From the NCBI RefSeq assembly GCF_043555985.1, contig NZ_JBIGIC010000007.1:258499-322498 (forward strand): 64,000 nucleotides of DNA. Direction: 5' to 3'. This document shows, piece after piece, positions 26,342 through 35,261 of the stretch. Origin of the DNA: Pelomonas candidula. GTDB taxonomy: Bacteria > Pseudomonadota > Gammaproteobacteria > Burkholderiales > Burkholderiaceae_C. Under the pieces are notes generated by a model. It was not told the DNA's origin and made no database searches. It was given only the letters and a program-made list of their open reading frames with translations. Numbering within the stretch: the stretch's first letter is position 1; every line of letters starts with the position of its first letter. Both the position numbers and the translations under genes were made by a program.

Positions 26342-29110
26342 TCAGCCTCGGCGTGTAGTCGTGCGCATGCGCCCCGCGCGTTTGTTAGCAAACATTTCCT
26401 CGTCGGCGTGGCGCATCAGCTCGTCGGGGGTGCGGCCGTCCACCGGGTAGTGGGCCAGTCCCAGGCTGCTACCCACGGCGACCTGCGCGCCGCTGGCCAG
26501 CGTGATGGGCTGGGACAGCGCGTCCAGCAGTCGGTTCAGCACCGGCTCGGCCTCGGCCGGCGCCGGCGTGGGCGACAGCAGCACGACGAACTCGTCGCCG
26601 CCCAGCCGCGCCACGGTGTCGCTGGCCCTCAGGCCGGCCTGCAGCCGCGCGGAGACAGCCTTCAGCACCTCGTCACCCGCATCGTGGCCGTGGTTGTCGT
26701 TGACCTGCTTGAAGCCGTTCAGGTCCAGGTAGGCCAGCGCGAAGACATGGCCGTTGCGCTCCGCGCTGTGAATGGCCTGCTTGAGGCGGTCGGCCAGCAG
26801 CATGCGGTTGGGCAGGCCGGTCAGTGCGTCGTGCAGCGCCGCCTGCTCCAGCCGCGCCTCATGGGCCTTCTGCTGGGTGATGTCGACCATCATCCACATC
26901 GATTCGCCCTCTCGATCCCCGGATGCAGCGGGCAGCTCGATCCCACCGATGTCCACCCAGATCAGGGTGCCGTCTTTGCGGCGCATCTGCTGCTGCGTGC
27001 GAAAGCGCCCGCCGGCGCGCATCTGCGGGTAGGCCAGGGCACCGAGCGTCTCGTAGGCGGCGGCGTCCAGGTAGAGCTGGCGCACCGGCACGCCCAGCAA
27101 CTCGCCCTCCGCGAAGCCGAACATGCGCTCCAGCGCGTGGTTGCGCCAGCTGATGCGGCGGTCGCGCAGCTTGGCGATGCCGATGAGGTCGCTCTCCAGC
27201 ATGGCCTCCTGGTCCAGCGTGAGCTGGTGCAGCTGCTGGCGGATGCGGTGGGTCTCGCTGATGTCGAACATCACCGAGCGGCTGCGCAGGTAGCTGCCGT
27301 CGGCGGCGTAGATGGCGGTGGCCGACAGGCTGACGCGGCGCGCCTCGCCGTGTCGGCCCTTCATGTCGAACTCCAGCGCCGACACGCGGCCCTCGCGCTT
27401 GAAGCGCGGGAAGGCGTCATCGAACAGTGTCTGGCTCTCGGGGCTGAAGAAGTCGCGCGGGCTGGCGCGGGCTATCAGCTCGTCGGCCGTGCAGCCCAGC
27501 CACTTCAGGCCCAGCGCGTTGATCTGCAGGAAGCGGCCATGGCTGTCGAGCGCGTAGTAGGCGCAGGGCGCGTTGTCGTAGAGGTCCTGCAGGCTCTGGC
27601 GCGCCTCGTCGGCCTGGGCCTGCAGCGCCTTGCGGGCGGTGATGTCGGACTCGATGATCATGAATCCGGTCAGTCCGCCGCCGCCGTCGTGCAGCGGCTG
27701 GATTTCGACCTCGGCCCAGTAGTCACGGCCGTCCTTGGCGCGCTTGAGCAGCTCGGCGTGGGCGCCCATGCCCACGCTCATGGCCTGGCGCAGGCCTTCC
27801 ACGGTGTCGGCATGGGTCAGCTCGGAATGCAGCAGCTCGCTGGGCAGCTGGCCCAAGGCCTCGGCCGACGCGTAGCCGCAGATGCGCGTGAAGCCTTCGT
27901 TGACCCAGGTGATGCGGAGCTCGGGGTCGGTGATCATGACCGCGTTGGTCGTGTGGCTGGCCACCATGGCCAGCCGGGCCAGGTCGGCCGTCATGCCGCG
28001 TGCCATCCGCTCGGCGCGGGAGCGTCCGGCGGCCAGCAGGTAGACGGTCGCGGCCAGCAGCAGGCTCAGCAGCGCACCGCCCAGCTCCAGCCCGGCGCCG
28101 GACAGGCCCAGCAGGCGCACGGTCGCGTCGTGTGTCAGCGCGGCGTCGAGGCGGAACTCCCGGCCGGAGACCGTGAAGTGGCTGGTCTCCACCGTCTGCG
28201 CGTCCTCCAGCGTGTCATCGGCCATCTCCTGTGGCGTCAGCGTCTTGCCCCGGCGCGTGGCCAGCAGTGGCAGGAAATCGCTGTCCGGCATGCGCACCGA
28301 CAGCTTCAGGTCCAGCAGCGACGAGGCCGGCTCGGCCACGCCGCGCAGCAGGTCGTTGACCACCAGGGGCGCGTACAGCAGGCCTTGCAGCGACGCGCGC
28401 CGCAGCGTCGGCGAGCCGGGGTCCTGCCCCTGACGGTAGACGGGCAGGAACAGCAGGAGGCCGGGGCCTTTCAGCGGGTCCTGCACCAGGCGCGTGGCGC
28501 TGGACAGCGTGGGCTCGCCGCTGTCGATGGCCTGCTCGATGGCCTCGCGGCCGATCGGGTTCGCGCCCGAGTCGATGCCCCAGGCCGAGAAGTTGTGCGA
28601 GAACGGCGAGATCTGCGTGACGACGTACAGCGTCGGGTCCTGGCCCGAGCCGTGCACGCGGAATTCGGTCGTGCCCTCGCGTTGGTGGGCGGCGACGAAG
28701 GCGTCGAGGTCGGTGCGTGCCACCCGCTCGATGAAGCCGAAGCCGCGCACGCCGGGGAACTCCTGGGCCAGGTCGCGCGACTCGACGTAGGCATCGAAGG
28801 CCTCTCGGCCGAACCGGCCCGGCAGCGCCGCCATGGCACCGCGCGCGCCTCGAAGGCCGTAGACCGGGGTTGTCAGCCGCTTGACGACGTCGTCCTGCAG
28901 GCGCTCCATCTGGTGCTGCTGCTGCACGTGCGCCTCAGTGCTGGCCTGGCGCTGCTGCCAGAGTACCGCGCCCGCCGTCAGCGCCAGACCGATGGACAAC
29001 ACCGCTGCCGCCGCCACCCAGGCCGCGGGGCTGGCCATCTCGGGCCCGGTATAGGCGTCTCCGATGCGCAAGGGCGTTCTCTTGTCGTCGACGAGGAATA
29101 GCCGGGCCAT
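26342..29110 (-). CDS. membrane diguanylate cyclase with CHASE, PAS and GGDEF domains
   Basis: A protein of about 922 residues predicted to make cyclic di-GMP. A membrane helix (AAWVAAAAVLSIGLALTAGAV) precedes a periplasmic CHASE domain (FPGVRGFGFIERV, FLPVYRQGQDPG), and a second helix (LSLLLAATVYLLAAG) follows. Three PAS domains come next (NAVMITDPELRITWVN, NAPCAYYALDSHGRFLQIN, RDRRISWRNHALERMFG). The C-terminal GGDEF domain has an intact active site (RLGGDEFVVLL) and the inhibitory I-site RASD five residues before it, so product inhibition is expected. The start is uncertain: ATG at 29110 is used here, and ATG at 29038 just before the first helix is equally plausible. It is divergent from the DinB gene. 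Confidence 0.9.
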   Translation of the reverse strand: MARLFLVDDKRTPLRIGDAYTGPEMASPAAWVAAAAVLSIGLALTAGAVLWQQRQASTEAHVQQQHQMERLQDDVVKRLTTPVYGLRGARGAMAALPGRFGREAFDAYVESRDLAQEFPGVRGFGFIERVARTDLDAFVAAHQREGTTEFRVHGSGQDPTLYVVTQISPFSHNFSAWGIDSGANPIGREAIEQAIDSGEPTLSSATRLVQDPLKGPGLLLFLPVYRQGQDPGSPTLRRASLQGLLYAPLVVNDLLRGVAEPASSLLDLKLSVRMPDSDFLPLLATRRGKTLTPQEMADDTLEDAQTVETSHFTVSGREFRLDAALTHDATVRLLGLSGAGLELGGALLSLLLAATVYLLAAGRSRAERMARGMTADLARLAMVASHTTNAVMITDPELRITWVNEGFTRICGYASAEALGQLPSELLHSELTHADTVEGLRQAMSVGMGAHAELLKRAKDGRDYWAEVEIQPLHDGGGGLTGFMIIESDITARKALQAQADEARQSLQDLYDNAPCAYYALDSHGRFLQINALGLKWLGCTADELIARASPRDFFSPESQTLFDDAFPRFKREGRVSALEFDMKGRHGEARRVSLSATAIYAADGSYLRSRSVMFDISETHRIRQQLHQLTLDQEAMLESDLIGIAKLRDRRISWRNHALERMFGFAEGELLGVPVRQLYLDAAAYETLGALAYPQMRAGGRFRTQQQMRRKDGTLIWVDIGGIELPAASGDREGESMWMMVDITQQKAHEARLEQAALHDALTGLPNRMLLADRLKQAIHSAERNGHVFALAYLDLNGFKQVNDNHGHDAGDEVLKAVSARLQAGLRASDTVARLGGDEFVVLLSPTPAPAEAEPVLNRLLDALSQPITLASGAQVAVGSSLGLAHYPVDGRTPDELMRHADEEMFANKRAGRMRTTTRRG

Positions 29111-29171
29111 TGAAGCATGTCCGGGCGGCCGCGTCAGCCCCTGGCGGCCGTGGCCGCGCACAATCGCCGGC

Positions 29172-29717
29172 ATGACGTTGCTTCTGACCCAGGCTCGCGC
29201 CAACCGCCTGGCCAACCGCCGCCTGCTGGGCGCCGTCGCCACGCTGCCCGACAGCGAGTTCCACGCGCCGCGCACCAGCGTCTTCCCCAGCCTGGCGCTG
29301 ACGCTGAACCACATCCTCAATGTGGATCACTACTACCTCGCCGCGCTGCGCGGCGACGCGGCCATGCGCCACGTCTGGGCCGGTTATGTGCCGGCGCGGA
29401 CTGCGGGCGAGCTGGCCGCGCGGCAGGACGAGAGCGACGCGCAACTGATCGCGTTCTGCGAGAGCCTGCGGCCGGGAGACGAGGGGCGCATCGTGGCCTT
29501 CGACCGCGGTGCCGGCATCGAGAACGGCCCGCGCGAGCCGGCCTGGCGCGTGCTGGCGCACCTGTTCATGCATCAGACCCATCACCGCGGCCAGGCGCAT
29601 GCGATGCTGGCCGGCACGGCCGTGAAGCCGCCGCAGCTGGACGACTTCCTCCTGCTGGGAGACAAGGTGCATCGCGTCGACGACATGGCGGCCTTAGGAT
29701 GGACCGAACCGGTGTAG
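29172..29717 (+). CDS. DinB family protein
   Basis: A 181-residue four-helix protein of the DinB/DfsB group, putative metal-dependent enzymes of unknown substrate. The likely metal-binding histidines lie in LTLNHILNVDHYYLAAL (about residues 45-60) and in LFMHQTHHRGQAHAM near 140. The C-terminus PPQLDDFLLLGDKVHR is also seen, diverged, as a relic at 30704-30754. The ATG at 29172 is supported by the domain start. It leads a run of plus-strand genes. Relatives include thiol-transferase-like and damage-inducible proteins; nothing here fixes the reaction. Confidence 0.88.
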   Translation: MTLLLTQARANRLANRRLLGAVATLPDSEFHAPRTSVFPSLALTLNHILNVDHYYLAALRGDAAMRHVWAGYVPARTAGELAARQDESDAQLIAFCESLRPGDEGRIVAFDRGAGIENGPREPAWRVLAHLFMHQTHHRGQAHAMLAGTAVKPPQLDDFLLLGDKVHRVDDMAALGWTEPV

Positions 29718-29730
29718 CTGGAGGCTCATC

Positions 29731-30282
29731 ATGCAGAAAGTCGAACTGGTCAGCATGAAGTCTGGCGTGCAGAAGGTGGGTTGCACGCGCGCGTTGCAGG
29801 CGTCCTGCCAGCTCGGCCTGGCAGCGGCCCAGGCCAGGACGGACGCGCTGCTGGAACGCAAACACCCGACCGTCGGCGTGACGTCGGCGCCGGCGGCGCG
29901 ACGGCTCATCCTCCAACTCGCAGCGCTGGGCGTCGTCGCGCGTTTTGCCGAGGACGCGAACTATTCGCCGCAGGCGCGGCTCGACGAGGTGCTCGCGCAG
30001 CTGGCGCCGCTGCTGCCGCCCTCGACGGTCGCCACCGCCCGGTCGCTGTCCGGCCACGGCGAATGGGAGCTGGCGCTCTCGCATTGCATGGCCGGCCTCG
30101 GCACGGAGGCGCCGCCGGCCGAGACTGAACGCCTGCTGTCGGACGTGCTGGTCGAGTTCGGCCTCGCGCTGCCCGACGACGCCTGGGCCGCGGAGATCGA
30201 GCGGCATCTGGCCGCCGCCGATCGCGGCGAGGCGCCGGCCCCAGCGGCCGGCGACGTGTTCGGCAGGCGTGCGGCGCGCTGA
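29731..30282 (+). CDS. uncharacterised protein with an L7/L12 C-terminal-like domain
   Basis: A 183-residue protein with a good ribosome-binding site (GGAGG) before the ATG, 13 bp after the DinB gene. Residues 4-72 (VELVSMKSGVQKVGCTRALQ, LGLAAAQARTDALLERKHPTV, then AARRLILQLAALGVVARF) follow the pattern of the ribosomal L7/L12 C-terminal fold: strand, helix, GLxxAK-like helix, Val-rich turn, helix, Gly-Val strand. That is a pattern match by eye. The C-terminal half is helical (EWELALSHCMAGLG, ETERLLSDVLVEFGLALPDDAW) and unrecognised. No signal peptide. It may bind another protein through the L7/L12-like part, but no function can be assigned. Confidence 0.6.
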   Translation: MQKVELVSMKSGVQKVGCTRALQASCQLGLAAAQARTDALLERKHPTVGVTSAPAARRLILQLAALGVVARFAEDANYSPQARLDEVLAQLAPLLPPSTVATARSLSGHGEWELALSHCMAGLGTEAPPAETERLLSDVLVEFGLALPDDAWAAEIERHLAAADRGEAPAPAAGDVFGRRAAR

Positions 30283-30308
30283 CCCGGCTGGCAGCAGCGG
30301 AGGAAGAC

Positions 30309-30599
30309 ATGGCTGTCTACGTCATCAACAACATGAACATCCATGACGCCGGCGAGTACAAGACGTACGTCCGGGCCTTCATGCCGACGCTCGAAGGCTT
30401 TGGCGGCAAGGTGCTTGCCGTGCAGAACGCGCCTGAACCCGTCGAGGGCCGGTGGCCTTACGACCGGATCGTGCTGCTCGAATTTCCTAGCCACGAGCTG
30501 GCCCGGCAGTGGGTCGACTCGCCGGCGTACCAGGCCATCGCCGGCCATCGCCGGGCCGGGGTCGACAGCAACGTCGTCATGCTCGACGGGCTGTCCTGA
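30309..30599 (+). CDS. DUF1330 domain protein
   Basis: A 96-residue ferredoxin-like dimeric barrel protein. The motifs YVINNMNIHDAGEYKTYVRAF, GGKVLAVQNAPEPVEGRWPYDRIVLLEFPS and ARQWVDSPAYQAIAGHR follow the DUF1330 family closely. A GGAGGAAG ribosome-binding site lies just before the ATG. The gene is third in the run dinB, L7/L12-like, DUF1330. Family members are small stand-alone proteins of unknown role, structurally related to antibiotic monooxygenases. Directly downstream lies a scar with remnants of two other genes. Confidence 0.88.
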   Translation: MAVYVINNMNIHDAGEYKTYVRAFMPTLEGFGGKVLAVQNAPEPVEGRWPYDRIVLLEFPSHELARQWVDSPAYQAIAGHRRAGVDSNVVMLDGLS

Positions 30600-30614
30600 A
30601 GCGGTCGCGCAGGC

Positions 30615-30680
30615 TCAGAGATCCGCCACGCCCTTTACGCGCACCGGTATCGCCAGGGGCTGGGCTGCCTCTTCGGCGCA
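30615..30680 (-). pseudogene. relic 3' end of a second indolepyruvate oxidoreductase gene
   Basis: Read on the minus strand, 30615-30680 encodes AAQPLAIPVRVKGVADL followed by TGA. This matches the C-terminus of the intact indolepyruvate oxidoreductase (AAQPVAIPVRVKGVAEL, ending at 31619) at 15 of 17 residues. A stop codon interrupts the frame just upstream (about 30684), so only the tail survives. It lies immediately after the DUF1330 gene in the same convergent orientation as the intact copy. Confidence 0.75.
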
Positions 30681-30703
30681 CTGCTATGCGCAGTGTTCGG
30701 TCA

Positions 30704-30754
30704 CCCCCTAAATTGGATGACTTCATCTTGCTGGGTGGCAAGGTGCACCGGTAA
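30704..30754 (+). pseudogene. relic 3' end of a second dinB gene
   Basis: The 51 bases encode PPKLDDFILLGGKVHR and a TAA. The intact DinB protein contains PPQLDDFLLLGDKVHR, 13 of 16 residues identical, but extends further. No upstream DinB homology remains. The relic sits between the oxidoreductase tail relic and the PEP-CTERM gene, marking a recombination junction. Confidence 0.75.
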
Positions 30755-30839
30755 TCGACTATGGTTGCGCGCCGTAGGCAGAAGCCGGTATGTCTGGCGG
30801 TTAGACCGTCGCGCTGCTGTACCGCATTCCCAGGGAGCA

Positions 30840-31586
30840 ATGATGATGAAGCTGATGACCGCTATTGCGGCGGTGTGCCTTGCACAGGTGGCGCAATCCG
30901 CCACGCCGGAACACGTCAACGGATTGGGCGGTTGGCTTTCTAACACCACGTTCGCCTATTCGGCAGAGCCGGACGGCAGCCCTTCAACACTGCAGTTCGC
31001 GTCGGGGGCGATGGGGCTGGCCGTGATCGGCGCTGGCTTTGGCCCCGACGTGGATGGCAAGATCGCAAGCCTTTCGGTGTCGGCAACTGCCGACATGAGC
31101 AGTGTCGGTGCCAGTGTCACCGGCTCCAAGTTCTATCAGAGCTTCGCTGCTCAGGGTAAGGTCGACATCTCCATGCTTGATGGCCTCTCGGGCAACCTGC
31201 TGTCTGCCACTATCAGTGGCGGCTTGGTTCAGGTGGACGTGGTGACGCACCGGGCTACCGTGGAGCTGAATCTCGTAGGCTTGACGTCTGGCAGCCTCTA
31301 CCTGACCGGGCAGCCGGCGACGCTCTCGCTGGATGGCATGCTTGCGACGGCACCCATGCTTGGCAATTGCAGCGACCACGCTTACAAGGCCACTTGCCTG
31401 CCGGGTGAGCAATTTCTGGATGACTTCATGCTGACCTCGAACTCGACGGCAGGCAGTTGGAAGATCTCGACAGGCGCCTTCGTCAGCGCCGTGCCTGAGC
31501 CCGGCACGGCGGCGCTGATGTTGCTGGGCACTTTGGCTCTGTCTTGGCTGGCCGCAGGTCGTTCCGCGGCAAAGGCTCGGAACTGA
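30840..31586 (+). CDS. PEP-CTERM sorting domain protein
   Basis: A 248-residue exported protein. The N-terminus (MMMKLMTAIAAVCLAQVAQSA) is a signal peptide, and the C-terminus has the PEP-CTERM tripartite signal: VPEPGTAALML, a hydrophobic helix and a basic tail (AAGRSAAKARN). Such tails are recognised by exosortase and direct proteins to the envelope or exopolysaccharide. The body is a Ser/Gly/Thr-rich beta-type sequence (choice-of-anchor style) with two cysteines (NCSDHAYKATC). GGGAGC precedes three tandem ATGs; I use the first. Base composition looks lower in GC than that of the neighbours, and the gene sits between two relics, so recent acquisition is likely. No exosortase is in the window. 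Confidence 0.85.
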   Translation: MMMKLMTAIAAVCLAQVAQSATPEHVNGLGGWLSNTTFAYSAEPDGSPSTLQFASGAMGLAVIGAGFGPDVDGKIASLSVSATADMSSVGASVTGSKFYQSFAAQGKVDISMLDGLSGNLLSATISGGLVQVDVVTHRATVELNLVGLTSGSLYLTGQPATLSLDGMLATAPMLGNCSDHAYKATCLPGEQFLDDFMLTSNSTAGSWKISTGAFVSAVPEPGTAALMLLGTLALSWLAAGRSAAKARN

Positions 31587-31618
31587 CTCCAGGGCCTGTG
31601 AAGGCTGCGTATCGCGTC

Positions 31619-34600
31619 TCAAAGCTCCGCGACGCCCTTGACACGAACCGGTATGGCCACGGGCTGAGCGGCCATCTCGGTCGTGCGGCCGTGGAACTTG
31701 TCGAGCAGGGCTTGCCACTGCTTTTTCACCGCCCCGACGTTGGCGTGCTTCACATGCCCGTAGCCGCGGATCTTCTCGGGCAGGCGGGCCAGGTCGACGG
31801 CGGTGCCGAGGTTGTCGGCGGTCAGTGAGGCCAGCACCTCGTCGATGAGTCGCTCGTAGTCGGTGATCAGCTGCCGCTCCATGCGGCGCTCGTCGGTCTT
31901 GCCGAAGATGTCCAGCGCGCTGCCGCGCAGGCCTTTGAGCCTGGCCAGCCACTTGAAGGCGGTGAAGGTCCACGAGCCCATCTCGATCTTCTTCGCGCGG
32001 CCGTCGGCGCCGGGCTTGGAGATGAGCGGCGGCGCGAGGTGGAAGCTCAGGCTCGACCAGTTCTCGAACTGCGCCTTCATCGCGGTCTCGAAACGGCCGT
32101 CGGTGTACAGGCGCGCCACCTCGTACTCGTCCTTGATCGCCAGCAGCTTGGCGTAGTAGCGGGCCACGGCCTGGGTCAGGCGCTGGCCCTTGCCGAGCGG
32201 GGCCTCGGTCGCGCGCACGCGCTCGACCAACGCGCGGTAGCGGGCCGCGTAGGCGGCGTCCTGGTAGTCGGTCAGGAAGGCCACGCGGCGTTCGATCAGG
32301 CCGTCCGGCCCGTCGAGCTGGTCGAAGTTGAAGAGCTTCACGACGTTGACGTCGCCGGTCAGGCGCGCGATGGCGTCCGGCGCGGCGATGGCCAGGCGGC
32401 CCAATGCGAAGGCGGTCTTGTTGGCCTCGACGGCCACGCCGTTCAGCTCGATGGCACGCATCAGCGCCGCCTCGCTGACGGGAATGAGCCCGCGCTGCCA
32501 GCACGCGCCCAGCATGACGATGTTGCTGGGCAGCGTGTCACCCATCAGGCGCTGGGCGATGTCCTGCGCATCTACCGTGTCGAGCGCGCCGTGCTCGCCG
32601 ACGGCGAACTTCATCTTGGCCAGCAGCGACTCGCCCTGCAGCGACGCGTCCGGGTTGCGCACGAAGCCCGCCGTCGGCAGTTCGTGCGTGTTGGCCAAGA
32701 TGACGGTGCGGCCGGCCTTCACGGTACCCAGCGCGTCGGGTGACGCGCCGACCACCATGTCGCAGGCCAGCAGCACGTCGGCCTGCTGGGTGTCGATGCG
32801 CACCTGGTTCAGCAGGTCCAGCGTCGGCGCGACGCGCACGAAGGAGAGCACCGCGCCGCCCTTCTGTGCAAAGCCCATGAAGTCCAGCACCGAGGCCTGC
32901 TTGCCTTCGAGGTGGGCCGCCATCGTCACCAGCGCGCCAACCGTGACGACGCCCGTGCCGCCGACGCCGGTGACCAGCATGTCGAACGGCCCCGTCCAGT
33001 GCCAATTGGCGGGCGGCTGGATGGCTGCGATTTCTCGCGCCAGATCCTGCGGTGTGTAGGCTGCGCCGGCCTTCTTCTTCAGCACCGGATCGTGCACGGA
33101 GACGAAGCTCGGGCAGAAGCCGTTCACGCAGGAAAAATCCTTGTTGCAGCTGCTCTGCTCGATGGCGCGCTTGCGGCCCCAGTCGGTCTCGACGGGCACG
33201 ACGCTCAGGCAGTTGCTCGCTACGCCGCAATCGCCGCAGCCCTCGCAGACGGCCTCGTTGATGAAGATGCGCTTGGGCGGGTCGGGGAACTCGCCCTTCT
33301 TGCGGCGCCGGCGTTTCTCGGCGGCGCAGGTCTGGTCGTAGATCAGCACCGTCACGCCGTCGATGTCGCGCAGATTGCGCTGCACGGCGTCCATCTCGCT
33401 GCGGTGGTGGAAGGTCGTGCCGGCCGGGAACAGGCCGTGGTGGCCGTCGTACTTGGTGATGTCGTCGGACACGACGACCAGCCGCTTGACGCCCTCGGCC
33501 TCCACCTGGCGCGCGATCTGCGGCACGCTGGTCTGGCCGTCCACCGGCTGGCCGCCGGTCATGGCCACCGCGTCGTTGTAGAGGATCTTGTAGGTGATGT
33601 TGGCCTTGGCCGCGATGGCCTGGCGGATGGCCAGGTAGCCCGAGTGGTAGTAGGTGCCGTCGCCGAGGTTCTGGAAGACGTGCTTCTCTTTCGTGAAGCG
33701 TGAATGCGCCGCCCAGTCCACGCCCTCGGCGCCCATCTGGATCAGGCCGGAAGTGCCGCGCTCCATCCAGCTCGCCATGAAGTGGCAGCCGATGCCGGCC
33801 AGCGCGCGCGAGCCTTCGGGCAGTTTGGTGCTGGTGTTGTGCGGGCAGCCCGAGCAGAAGTAGGGCTGGCGGCGCACGCCGTCGGCCGCGTTGCTCAGCA
33901 GGCAGGGCGTCAGGAAGTCGACGACGAGGTGGCGGCGGTCCAGCGCGGGGTTGAGTCGCGCCAGCCAATCGGCCACCGTGCCCATGATGCGACTCGGCCG
34001 TAGCTCGCCGAGTGCCGACAGCACCGGCGCGCCGTGCTCGTCCGTCTTGCCGACGACGCGCGGGCGCTGGAAGTCGGGCAGGTGGTAGAGCAGTTCCTTG
34101 ATCTGGCGCTCGACGACCGGACCTTTTTCCTCGATGACGAGCACGTCCGTCAGGTTGGCGCAGAACTCGGTGATGCGCGTCGGCTCCAGCGGGAACACGA
34201 GGCCCACCTTGTAGACACGCACGCCGGCCGCTGCCAGCGCGTTGGGGTCCAGGTCCAGCCGGCGCAGCACTTCCATGAAGTCGTAGTGCGCCTTGCCCAC
34301 GGTCACGATGCCCAGCGTCGCGGCCGGGCTGGTGACGATGTGCTTGTCGATGCTGTTGACCTTGGCGAAGGCCTTCACCGCGTCCAGCTTGTGCGCGAGG
34401 CGCGATTCGAGATCGAGCGAGGGCAGGTCGACAGCGCGGATGTGCAGGTTGGTTGGCGCGACGTAGTCGACGGCGTGCTCGAAGTCCAGCGGCACCGCGT
34501 CGAGGTCGACCGTCATGCCGCTCTCGACGACCTCCGAGATCGCCTTGAAGCCCACCCACGCGCCCGAGAAGCGCGACAACGCCCAGCCGTACAGGCCGAA

Positions 34601-35149
34601 CTCCAGGTACTCGGCCACGTTGGCCGGGTGCACCAGCGGCATGCTCCAGGCCTGCAGCGCCTGGTCGCTCTGGTGTGGCGTGCTGCTGGACACGCAACCG
34701 TGGTCGTCGCCACAGACGACCAGCACGCCGCCCTGCGTCGACGTGCCGTAGACGTTGCCGTGCTTCAGCGCGTCGCCCGAGCGGTCCACGCCGGGGCCCT
34801 TGCCGTACCACATCGCAAACACGCCATCGACGGTGCGCTGCGGGTCCAGCGCCACGCGCTGCACGCCAAGGCAGGCGGTTGCGGCGAGGTCTTCGTTGAT
34901 GGCGGGCAGGAACTCGACGTGGGCGGCGTCCAGGAACTTCTTCGCCTTCCACAACTGCTGGTCCACCATGCCCAGCGGCGAGCCGCGGTAGCCGCTGACG
35001 AAGCCGGCCGTGTTCAACCCGGCGCGCTCGTCCTGCTTCTTCTGCGCCAGCAGCAGCCTCACCAGGGCCTGCGTGCCGGTCAGGAAGACCGCGCCGCTGT
35101 CGGCCGCGAGGTTGTCGCTGAGCTGGTAGGCGCGCAGGGTGTCGGTCAT
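31619..35149 (-). CDS. indolepyruvate ferredoxin oxidoreductase, fused alpha/beta
   Basis: A 1176-residue thiamine pyrophosphate-dependent oxidoreductase that decarboxylates indolepyruvate and other aryl pyruvates to acyl-CoA with ferredoxin as acceptor. The N-terminal pyruvate-oxidoreductase region begins YQLSDNLAADSGAVFLTGTQAL. A TPP-binding part holds CSGCPHNTSTKLPEGS and AGIGCHFMASWM. Cysteines in NEAVCEGCGDCG, SNCLSV and SSCNKDFSCVNGFCPS may bind iron-sulfur clusters. The gamma-like part starts LVTGVGGTGVVTVGALV. The ATG at 35149 has GGAG upstream. It is divergent from an Lrp-type gene, which probably regulates it in response to aromatic or branched amino acids. The role is aromatic amino acid catabolism. 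Confidence 0.93.
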   Translation of the reverse strand: MTDTLRAYQLSDNLAADSGAVFLTGTQALVRLLLAQKKQDERAGLNTAGFVSGYRGSPLGMVDQQLWKAKKFLDAAHVEFLPAINEDLAATACLGVQRVALDPQRTVDGVFAMWYGKGPGVDRSGDALKHGNVYGTSTQGGVLVVCGDDHGCVSSSTPHQSDQALQAWSMPLVHPANVAEYLEFGLYGWALSRFSGAWVGFKAISEVVESGMTVDLDAVPLDFEHAVDYVAPTNLHIRAVDLPSLDLESRLAHKLDAVKAFAKVNSIDKHIVTSPAATLGIVTVGKAHYDFMEVLRRLDLDPNALAAAGVRVYKVGLVFPLEPTRITEFCANLTDVLVIEEKGPVVERQIKELLYHLPDFQRPRVVGKTDEHGAPVLSALGELRPSRIMGTVADWLARLNPALDRRHLVVDFLTPCLLSNAADGVRRQPYFCSGCPHNTSTKLPEGSRALAGIGCHFMASWMERGTSGLIQMGAEGVDWAAHSRFTKEKHVFQNLGDGTYYHSGYLAIRQAIAAKANITYKILYNDAVAMTGGQPVDGQTSVPQIARQVEAEGVKRLVVVSDDITKYDGHHGLFPAGTTFHHRSEMDAVQRNLRDIDGVTVLIYDQTCAAEKRRRRKKGEFPDPPKRIFINEAVCEGCGDCGVASNCLSVVPVETDWGRKRAIEQSSCNKDFSCVNGFCPSFVSVHDPVLKKKAGAAYTPQDLAREIAAIQPPANWHWTGPFDMLVTGVGGTGVVTVGALVTMAAHLEGKQASVLDFMGFAQKGGAVLSFVRVAPTLDLLNQVRIDTQQADVLLACDMVVGASPDALGTVKAGRTVILANTHELPTAGFVRNPDASLQGESLLAKMKFAVGEHGALDTVDAQDIAQRLMGDTLPSNIVMLGACWQRGLIPVSEAALMRAIELNGVAVEANKTAFALGRLAIAAPDAIARLTGDVNVVKLFNFDQLDGPDGLIERRVAFLTDYQDAAYAARYRALVERVRATEAPLGKGQRLTQAVARYYAKLLAIKDEYEVARLYTDGRFETAMKAQFENWSSLSFHLAPPLISKPGADGRAKKIEMGSWTFTAFKWLARLKGLRGSALDIFGKTDERRMERQLITDYERLIDEVLASLTADNLGTAVDLARLPEKIRGYGHVKHANVGAVKKQWQALLDKFHGRTTEMAAQPVAIPVRVKGVAEL

Positions 35150-35232
35150 GGGGCAGCTCCGTGTGGGGCGCAAATTCTTTCTCTGCACGGCCGGATGAAC
35201 TTGCCTCAATGCCGGTCGGCGAGTCTTCCAAT

Positions 35233-35247
35233 GAGATGATTTATCTC
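35233..35247. promoter_or_regulatory. inverted repeat in the oxidoreductase/Lrp divergent promoter
   Basis: GAGAT-gattt-ATCTC is a 5-5-5 inverted repeat in an A/T-rich patch, 15 bp before the Lrp-type start codon. It has the size and AT-rich centre of Lrp/AsnC operators and may serve both divergent genes. Confidence 0.5.
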
Positions 35248-35261
35248 CAAAGAGGTCAATC

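Noticed and set aside
26408..29101. 897-codon plus-strand frame
   Set aside because: It is antisense to the CHASE/PAS/GGDEF gene, whose protein has clear domains; the antisense product is low complexity.
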